Source: Ophiosphaerella korrae (Eukaryota > Ascomycota > Dothideomycetes > Pleosporales > Phaeosphaeriaceae). Taken from it: 25,871 nucleotides of DNA. The position numbers were made by a program, and so were the translations under genes. The first letter of the stretch is position 1. Every line of letters begins with the position of its first letter. A model generated the notes under the pieces. The model saw only the letters and a program-made list of their open reading frames with translations, ran no database searches and was not told the DNA's origin. The stretch lies in NCBI GenBank assembly GCA_028456385.1, contig JALNQF010000500.1, positions 1 through 25,871 of the forward strand, read 5' to 3'. Of this stretch, positions 18,800 through 25,871 are shown piece after piece.

Positions 18800-20050
18800 G
18801 TTTCTTTATTAGTAATAATAATAGAGATTAGCTATAGTAAGTCTTAATCTAGTAAGAGCTTCTAATCCCTAGGGCGTAAGAGTTTTAGAGAGAAGACTTA
18901 GAATACGCCTTTACTTAGTATCTTTTAGGGTAGTACTAGCTTATATACTCTACTATTGTAGATAACTCTCTTAATAGGGTATAGGCCTACTTATTAGTAG
19001 TCTAATTTTAGGGTTAGCTAGGTAGTTCTCTAATTAGCTATACTAATATAGGCTTAGTTACTAACTTTATATACTAGTCTACTTTAGTAAAAGGTATTAG
19101 CTTAAGCTACTTACTCTTATTATACCTAGAGTATTTTTTCTTTAAAGTAGGCTACTAGGTTACTATAGGCGTTAAGTAGCTTGTTAGCTTATATATATTA
19201 GTTATATTAGGCTAGGTTTAGTTAATCTTTATTGTTTTTACTAGGGTGTATACTACTATAGAGGTAATACCCTAGATCTACAAGAAATAAAGTTATCTTA
19301 ATAAATATATTAATAGTGTTAGTTACTTAGAACTTAGCTACGTATAGCTAGGCTACCTAGTTATCTTATATATAGTTAACGTATTACCTTAGAAAGATTT
19401 CTAGGGCTTAATTTACTTACTTAGTTTAGCTATTAGTTTCTAAGTAGTACGTAGTTAAGAGCTTTTACGTAATATAGAGGCGTTTATATATATAGCGCTA
19501 AAATTAGCTAATAAAGGTTATCTCTTTATTAGATATAATATTTATTAAGACTCTATAAAGCTTAAAAATAGATATAAAATATTAAGTAGCTTTTTTAGGT
19601 TTTAGAGACTTATAAGGGAAGAAATAGTATCTTTTTATAAAGTAGTAGTAAATTACTAGGATATATTTATAAATCTAGCCGCTGTTTTTACTAGTTAGTA
19701 AGGCTTAGATATAGTCTACTAAGATATTAGTCTAGAGTACGTAGGGAATTAGTATAGGTTAGAGGTAACTAAGTTTACTATCTTGTAAGTTTTTTATATA
19801 GTAGTAGATTAGGTATATATTATAAAATTACTTAATAGCTTAGGGTATTTTAGGCTAATAATAGCGCTTGTATATTAGATATAGCGTGCTATAGGGTCTT
19901 TTATAGCTTACTAGCTAATAGTTGTAGTATAAATTAAAGATTTAGTAGCGTAGATAGGTATTTAAGAGGATATATAGACGCGTTTTATTAACCTAGAGGC
20001 GCTTTTCTTTCTTTAATCTAGTAAAGCTAATATTAGCGTATAAGAAGTAG
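18800..20050 (-). pseudogene. Element C: integrase, RIP-degenerate
   Basis: Minus-strand motifs in order: LETNS-stop-TK and LR-stop-YVNYI-stop-DN at about 19390-19450 (family: PETDGQTE...LRQYVNY-QDNW), then VTNTINIF near 19330, LGYYLYSSIHP at about 19240-19265 (family: GFHPR), and ANKLLNAYSNL with YFKEK. The C-terminal module has KLD, two stops and VGLYPIKRV at about 18964-19008, the GPY/F-like region, preceded by an RTT-stop-LTLKLD segment. The catalytic core to the right (19500-20050) follows by order. Stops are RIP-type. The type differs from element A's integrase, confirming a separate family. Confidence 0.85.
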
Positions 20051-20990
20051 TATCCTACTTTATAGAAAGCTTTTAATAGTTTTTATTATCTACTATCTAT
20101 AGTAGTAAATATAGCTTAGGCTACGTAGTCTTCTAAGTACGCTATATCTAGTAATTCTTCTATTAGGCGTAGGTTAACAATATATAGTAGGAGTTCTAGG
20201 TCTAGTTCTCTATTATAAGGTAGTAGAAAATCCTTTAGTAGGTTTACTAATTTTAGTTTTATTCCTATAATATAGTAAAGGTAGGTGTATACTATAGTAG
20301 CTTATTCTAGCGTAAATCTATTTAGTTTTTATAGGTCTACAAAGCTTAGAGCGTAAATTACTATATCTAGCGTAGGTTTTACGCTTAGGGCTAAGACTTA
20401 AGAGCTTAGGATAATTTAGTTAGCTCCTAATACTTGTAGATTAGAATTATCTATAGGGTAGTCCTATAGTTAGTAGCTTAGGGCGTCTACAACCTTATTT
20501 ATATTACTAGGTGCGTATTTAATATAGAAATTAAATTAGGATAGGAATAATAACTAGCGTGCCTAGTAGTAATTAAGCTTTTTAGTTATTATAAAGGTTT
20601 CTAAATTATAGTAGTCTATTATAACGCGGATTATATATAGACTACTTATAAGCTCTAGTTTCTATTCTTTAAATACTTAGATTATAGCTATAAGCTCTAG
20701 GTTGTAGATATTGTAATTATATTCTACTAGGGTGTATTTTTTTAAGAAGAAGCTAACTAGCTATTAGATTCTATCTTAGTTTAGTTAGCTTATTACTCTA
20801 CCTAAGGCCTACCTAGAGGCGTTAGTTTAGATATAGATTAGTTTTAAGGAGTTAAAGTAAAGTAAGACTACTCTTAGCTAGAAAGTAGCTTTTAGTTTAT
20901 TAAAAGTATCTATATATTCTTAGGTAATTATAAAAGGCTTATACTAAGTCTTTTAAAGGGGTAGCCTATCTTCTTTAGTAGGTTTAGTAA
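20050..20990 (-). pseudogene. Element C: RNase H region
   Basis: At about 20780-20870 the minus strand reads Y-F-N-S-L-K-L-I-Y-I-stop-TNAS-R-stop-ALGRVIS, matching RNase H of Ty3/Gypsy pol (TDAS--ALGGVLSQ). The catalytic Asp of TDAS is Asn here (codons at 20815-20823), again from TG-to-TA over the ACT-GAC boundary. It follows the RT directly. Only this motif is secure; the rest is by position. Confidence 0.78.
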
Positions 20991-21790
20991 TAACTTTAGA
21001 CTTAATTAACTTAGTAAGTAGTAGAGTAAGGCTTAAGTAATCCTTAATAAAGTACTAGAGAAATCTAGTATACTCTAGAAAGGCTAGGACTTCTTTAGTA
21101 GTTTTTAGTATTTCCTACTCCTAGATAGCTTTAACTTTAGAGAGATCTATTGTAATTCCTTTATTAAAGATAATTATACCTAAAAACTAAACTAAAGTAG
21201 TATAGAAGCTAGATTTTTTAAGATCTACGTAGAAGCTTTACTCTTTTAGTCGCGTAAGTACTTTATAAACGTACTAGATATAGTCTATTTTATAATTAGA
21301 GTATATTAAGATGTTATCTATATATATAGTATAGAAGTCGTCTAAATATTCTAGTAGAGCTAAGTTAATAGCGCGCTAGAAAGTAGCTAGTACGTTAGTA
21401 AAGCTAAAGAGTACTACCTTGTAGGTATATATACTAAAGTAGGTAATAAAGGTAGTTAGCTATTCTAAATTTAAGGTAATACGTAAGTAGTAAAAGGCGT
21501 GTATTACGTTAAATTTAGAGAAAATCTTTACTTTGTTTAGGTAGGCTAGTATTTCCCTAAAGAATAGAATAGGGTACTAGTCTTTAATAGTAGATTCGTT
21601 TAGCTTATAGTAGTTTACGTAGACTTATAAGCTACTATCTAGTTTAGCTATAATTAGTAGGTTATTCTTAGCTAGAGAGCTGTATTTACTAATAAAGCCT
21701 TTACTTTCTATTTCTTAGATATATTTCTAGATTACTTTATCTTATTTTCTAGTAAAAAAGTAAAGTTTAGTATCTAGGATTTTTGCGCTA
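20990..21790 (-). pseudogene. Element C: reverse transcriptase, RIP-degenerate
   Basis: This is the best preserved RT of the window. On the minus strand from about 21780: KYI-stop-EIESKGFISK, then AKLDSSL-stop-VYVNYYKLNESTIKD (family: [25 protein letters not shown]), then KIFSKFNVIHAFY. YKVVLFSFTNVLATF-stop-RAINLALLEYLDDF (family: [26 protein letters not shown]) runs at about 21340-21430. YIDNILIYS follows, with the Asp-Asn codons at 21313-21318. Then come SFYTT, FLGIIIF-KGIT and TTKEVLAFLEYT in the thumb. Both the first catalytic Asp (FNV for LDV) and the second of YIDD read Asn. Stops replace Gln, Arg and Trp. Confidence 0.92.
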
Positions 21791-22970
21791 GGTTTAAAGG
21801 TAATTTCTAGGTTATATAGCCTATAAAGGAGAAGTTCTTTAGTAGCTTTCTTATTAAAATAAAGTATTAGGTCTTAATATAGTTAGAATAGTTCTATAGA
21901 TAGGATATCCTTAACCTCTACTATAGGTAGTAGTTTATAAAATTACGTATAATCTACTTCTCTAGCTACTTTATAGTAGTATACTAGTAGTAGTATTCTA
22001 TCTAAAGTAAGTACTATAAGTATATATCTACTTCTTCTAGTAAAGGCCTTAATTATACAATAACTAATAGTTTAAATATCTATTAACGAGTTCTATTTAC
22101 ACTTATTAGGGTACCTACTTAGGAGCCCTATAAGAGTAAATAATAGTTTAAGCGCTAGCTTCTTTAAAGCTATAGTAAAGTAATATCTAGGCGTACTATA
22201 GTATACTACTAAGGGGATTTTGTTAGTTGTCTAGTAGTACTATTAGTAGTAAGTGTTAAGGAATAATAACGTTCTATAGTAGTAGTTAAGTTTAATAGTA
22301 TAGGCTTTACGCTATAAAAATCCTAAAATAAAGTTAAATTAGCTTACGTTATTAATAATATAGGTAGAAGTCTATTTAATATATATACTTACTTATAAGT
22401 AGAACTTAACCTAATACGTAATAGACTTAGATAAGGAACTATTATATCCTTTATAGATAATAAGTTAAAGTAGCTAGATAGTTTATAATTTTATAGTCTT
22501 CTAGGTAAATTTTTATTAAATAAAGTTTATATTAGCTTTATTATTAGCTAGGGTTCTAGCTATATAGAGTATTATAGAGTCTTTACCTAAGAAGCTAGTA
22601 AATAAGAATTAGTTTAGCTTAGCTTCTATTAGATTAGTTAGTAGTTTCTTATACTAGACTATCTATATTCTATAGGTAAGTATATAGGATATAGCTATAC
22701 TAAGAGTTATACTTTAGTAGTTAATTACGCTCTTCTAGTTTATATAATCCCTAGGTTAAGGCTTTAGGCCTAGAGAACGTTGTTTTCTAAATCCTAGTCT
22801 AAGTTAGGCTCTAGTTCTAGCTCTATATCTAGTTAGGGGTCGTATTTAAAGAATTAGTCCTCTATTTCTATATCTATTTTAGAGTCTATTACTATATAGG
22901 TAGCTATATAGTAGTTTATAGCGTTAGTAGGTATCTTAGATCTAGTAGCTTTTATTTATTTATAAGTAGT
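21790..22970 (-). pseudogene. Element C: protease / linker region
   Basis: The minus strand between the gag knuckle and RT shows readable but stop-broken protein-like sequence: KTIKL-TI near 22480, YKGYNSSLSKSITY further left, FNFILGFL (compare the protease-end ILGMPWL) near 22310-22330, and KIPLVVYYSTPRYYFTIALKKL near 22160-22220. This fits a retroviral-type aspartic protease followed by the pol lead-in. The active-site Asp-Thr/Ser-Gly was not located with confidence. Confidence 0.6.
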
Positions 22971-25768
22971 ATAGTCTAGCTTTCTAATACCTATCTTTCT
23001 ATAGCTCTAGTATAAAATTGTTTTAGAGTTCTTAGTTTTAATTGTAGTAGCCTTTTTACTAGTTAAGTATATTCTTCTAAATACGCCTTCTAGTTATAGT
23101 TAATAGTATTTTAGTTCTTATAAAGTTATAACTAGTTCTTCCTTAAAGTTTTATATCTATACTCTTAGTTTAGCTCTTGTAAACGCTAGAGTACGAAGCT
23201 AGGTTTACCTAGGGCTTATATCTAGGTTATAATTATTTACTTTATTTTCTAATATTAAAATTATCTTTTAAAAATTAGTAAGGCTATTATAGATACTAGG
23301 AGTAGTGCTAGTAGCCTCTTTAAGCTAAGGTTATAGCTTTTTTTAAAGGTAGATATTATATAGCTATAAGTTCTATTATAGTTTAAGGCTAATATTATTA
23401 AATTTAGAGAGGAATTTAGCTTATACTAACTAGGTAGTTTTATAAATTAGTTAATCTAGTCTAAATTTAGCTATTTCTAGGGTTTTATAATATACTTCTC
23501 TTAATCTTACTATATCTATATTACTAAATTAGTAAAAAACTATAAAGAAATATATAAATTCTTCTTAGTATAAGTAAGTAACACTATTTAAGATAGTAAA
23601 GTATAAGTAAGCTAATCTTATATAGTAGTATATAATAACGTTAGCTTAGGTTTATAAGCTAATATATTTTTTTCTATTAGTAATAAAGTAATTGTATATA
23701 GACTAGATAAAGGATATAATATCTACGTAGCGTCTTATACTTAAAAATTATAAGAGTTTTATAAAGTAGTCTTCTTATTCTTTATACTAGTAAAAATTAA
23801 AGGCTAGCTCTTAGATACTAGTTAAGAAAAGAGTTAAGGTAAACTCTTCTCTATTAAAGATATAGTAGCCTACTACTAGTACTTAGGGTTTAAACTCTCT
23901 TTTAAAGAAGCTAGGTTACTAGCTTTATAGTAAGATCTTAGTATAAAGTAGTTTTATATCTTTCTACGCTAGTATATTAAAGTTAAAAGTTTCTAGCTTA
24001 GTTTATTTAGCTATTAGGTCTTCTTAGTAGATTACTACTTTACGTAAGTAGTTATATTTTACTATAGCTTCTTCTTATAAAGCTTTATACTAAGTAGCTC
24101 TTTAGCCTAAAGTATTATATTACTCTATAATATAGTTATAGTCTAGTAGTAATTACGCTAGGCGTTCTTAGAGTTAGGCTAATTAGTTATCTTATTAAGA
24201 GAGTTATTTATCTAATTTACTTACCCTAGCTATAAGCCTCTAGTTTTATTTATTTACTACGTTAATTATATCCTATATCTAGGTGTTTATAACTACTAGG
24301 TATAATACTATTCTAGCTAGGGTAAATTCTCTACAAGATAAGTAATTACTAGGTTTATTATCTTTAATTCTCTAGTACAAGGTTAGTAGTAGGGTATAAA
24401 ATAAGGGTTAGAGCTTAGTAAACTTAGTAAGTAATTTCTTAAGTTTATCTTAAGATATAAAGACTATTCTTAGTAGTAGGTCTTTATTAATTGTAGCGTT
24501 TAATAGTAAGTTATCTCTTAGCTCTTCTAGGGTTTTAAGCTTAGGTGTAAGCTAAAGTAATAATACTTAGCTACTATTTAGTTAGGCGTTATTAATTAAG
24601 TTATTTAATATAGTCTAGTTATTAAAAGAGACCTTAGTAACTAGTCTATACCTTAGAGGGCTACCTTAGTTAAAGGGAGTAGGGTCTATATCTAGGTTAA
24701 ATTCTTCTATAATAAGTTAGTTAGGAGTAGCTAAGTCTATTATAGAGCTATTAGCTAAGAAGGCGCCTAGTACTTATTAGGGAATTATGTTAGGTTAGAA
24801 ATTAAGTTTACTAGGTAGTCCTAGCTAAATAAAGGATTTAGGGTCTATTACCTATTTTTCTTTATCTTTCTATAAAGAGGTCTTAGGATACTATTAGAAG
24901 TTACTTAGTACTTTTTTTATTAGAGTAGTTAGTATAGTAGGTCCCTAGGTCTATTTTTCTAGAGACCTAGTTCTAGCGCGTATTTTATAGATTTTTTATA
25001 GTATAGTAGCTTTAGAGTATTCTCTTAGTTTCTTACAAGATCTATAGTCTACTATTTATAGCGTATCTTTATCTTATAAGTACGCTTAGTTTAAGTAATA
25101 AAGAAGTTATAAGCTAGTATTATTTTAGTTTAAGAGGCTAGCTTTTAAGAGAATAGAAGATTTTTTATATAACTAAGTTATAGTATAATAAGCTAAGTTA
25201 TAGTAGTTATATACTATATTAGTATGTTTAGCTACTAGTTTATAGAGATTTAGATCTTTAGCGCTAGCTAGTAAAGGTTTTAGTAGGGTCTAGGGCGCTT
25301 TATTACTTAGTTTTTATAAATTAAGTACTAGTAATTTACGTAGGTTTAGAGGTCTTTTCTTTCTCTAGCGCTACTACCTAGGTTTAATACCTAGTATAAG
25401 TACGCCCTTACCTAAGTATACGTAGTAAGTATAAGCTAAAGCTTTATAACCTATAAAGTAGTTAAACTACTCTTCTTTAGTACGTATTTCTTTCTAGAAC
25501 GTTAGCGCTAGTACTAGTAAAAAGAGAGCGCTAGAAACCTTAACTAGAACTATAATATAGTAAACTTAAGGAGCTACCTAGCGCGCTATAGCTAAAGTAG
25601 GATCTAATTCCTAGTAGTATAGTTCTTTTTAGCTAGCTAGGCTTAATTAAGAGTTAGCTACAATTAGCTATCTTATAGTAACTCTAGTATAAGTAAAAAA
25701 GCTACTAGCGTAGTTCTAGGTTATAGAGAGGCCTATAAAAGTAAAATATTTATAGAGATCTACTATTA
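22971..25768 (-). pseudogene. Element C: gag with zinc knuckle, and 5' leader
   Basis: At 22971-23012 the minus strand reads Y-stop-S-Y-R-K-I-G-I-R-K-L-D-Y, which is C-W-S-C-R-K-I-G-x-R-K-L-D-C after allowing TGC/TGT to TAC/TAT and TGG to TAG. It is a CCHC knuckle with perfect spacing except that the His position is Ile (ATT). The remaining 2.7 kb to the right holds the rest of gag and the leader next to the 5' LTR at 25769. The gag would be long if it fills this space; I cannot mark its start because stops are dense. The knuckle would have bound element RNA in the particle. Confidence 0.68.
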
Positions 25769-25871
25769 TATAAGGTAGACTTTACGTAAGATAACTTAAT
25801 AAGGTAGTTTTAATAATTAACTAAAAAGAGTAAATAGTAGATAAAGCTATCTAAGTAAGTACTAGGTATAT
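25769..25871 (-). repeat. Element C right (5') LTR, first 103 bp in window
   Basis: It is identical to 17320-17422 except at three sites, all transitions (A/G, C/T, A/G). Only one, AACAA versus AATAA, is in CpA context. The window ends inside it; about 186 more bases are expected outside. Confidence 0.92.

Larger units (their letters stand above)
1..25871. other. RIP-mutated AT-rich transposon nest
   Basis: The whole window is extremely TA-rich, with CA and TG nearly absent on both strands; bases 1-540 have none by eye. CG, CC and CT survive. Loss of CpA with gain of TpA on both strands is the signature of repeat-induced point mutation, a premeiotic defence of filamentous ascomycetes. Reading frames of recognisable transposon proteins carry TAA or TAG where relatives have Gln or Trp, Ile where they have Thr, and Tyr where they have Cys or His, all explained by C-to-T changes on one strand or the other. 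Mutation looks heaviest in element D (1-6180) and lighter in parts of A and C, where some TGT/ACA remain. No host gene was found. Confidence 0.95.
17320..25871 (-). mobile_element. Element C: Ty3/Gypsy chromovirus inserted in element B (5' LTR cut by window end)
   Basis: A direct repeat starts at 17320 (left LTR) and again at 25769, running 103 bases to the window end with only three differences. Between them the minus strand encodes, right to left, gag with a zinc knuckle, a protease/linker region, RT, RNase H, integrase and chromodomain. The polypurine tract sits against the left LTR. With a 289-bp LTR the full element would be about 8.7 kb and end near 26057. It belongs to a different family from A and B: its RT, integrase C-terminus and LTR are distinct. 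It interrupts B, so it inserted later. Confidence 0.92.

Noticed and set aside
25740..25768. A tRNA primer-binding site next to the 5' LTR of C
   Set aside because: The minus strand reads taatagtagatctct after the LTR; RIP of TGG would give TAG, but the match to any particular tRNA 3' end is too short to support.
1..25871. Host protein genes, tRNA or rRNA genes
   Set aside because: All frames are dense in TAA/TAG, every recognisable protein motif belongs to a transposon, and no conserved rRNA or tRNA sequence was seen.

Overview
The window is AT-rich repeat DNA from a filamentous ascomycete (Pezizomycotina) that has passed through repeat-induced point mutation (RIP). The dinucleotides CA and TG are almost gone and TA is everywhere: by eye, the first 540 bases contain no CA and no TG at all. 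Gln, Trp and Arg codons have turned into stops in every element. I found no intact host gene, no rRNA or tRNA gene and no long open frame. The genus cannot be named from this sequence; a RIP-affected AT-rich isochore or pericentromeric transposon nest is the natural reading.

Layout, left to right. (1) Element D, 1 to about 6180: a Ty3/Gypsy retrotransposon on the minus strand, entering from beyond the left edge (integrase at the edge, reverse transcriptase at 1.3-2.1 kb, a gag-like region to 5.87 kb, then a degraded LTR). It is interrupted at 2593-3776 by a Fot1/pogo-type DNA transposon with 60-111 bp terminal inverted repeats, a TA target duplication and a transposase lacking its catalytic core. 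(2) Element A, 6181-13233: a Gypsy chromovirus on the minus strand with both LTRs (about 447 and 444 bp), a polypurine tract, two gag zinc knuckles, RT, integrase with a GPY/F-like module and a C-terminal chromodomain. Between chromodomain and 3' LTR lies an opposite-strand relic with a cysteine cluster and a coiled-coil-like segment. (3) A third 447-bp LTR of the same family, 13232-13678, inverted and joined head-to-head to the right LTR of A. (4) Element B, 13679-17319: a second internal copy of the A family, same strand, starting in mid-integrase and cut at 17319 by (5) element C, 17320 to beyond the right edge: a different chromovirus on the minus strand with a 289-bp 3' LTR, polypurine tract, chromodomain, integrase, RNase H, RT, a protease/linker region and a long gag. 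The first 103 bases of its 5' LTR close the window.

Together the elements form a nest: C sits in B, the Fot1 relic sits in D, and A abuts an inverted LTR. Chromodomain integrases are known in other chromoviruses to steer insertion toward H3K9-methylated chromatin, and RIP'd DNA is a known substrate for that mark in Neurospora, so the nest plausibly grew by insertion into already silenced DNA (inference). Least expected are the opposite-strand Cys-rich frame in A, the swapped repeat modules in otherwise homologous LTRs, the head-to-head LTR junction, and recurrent loss of catalytic aspartates through a predictable RIP event.
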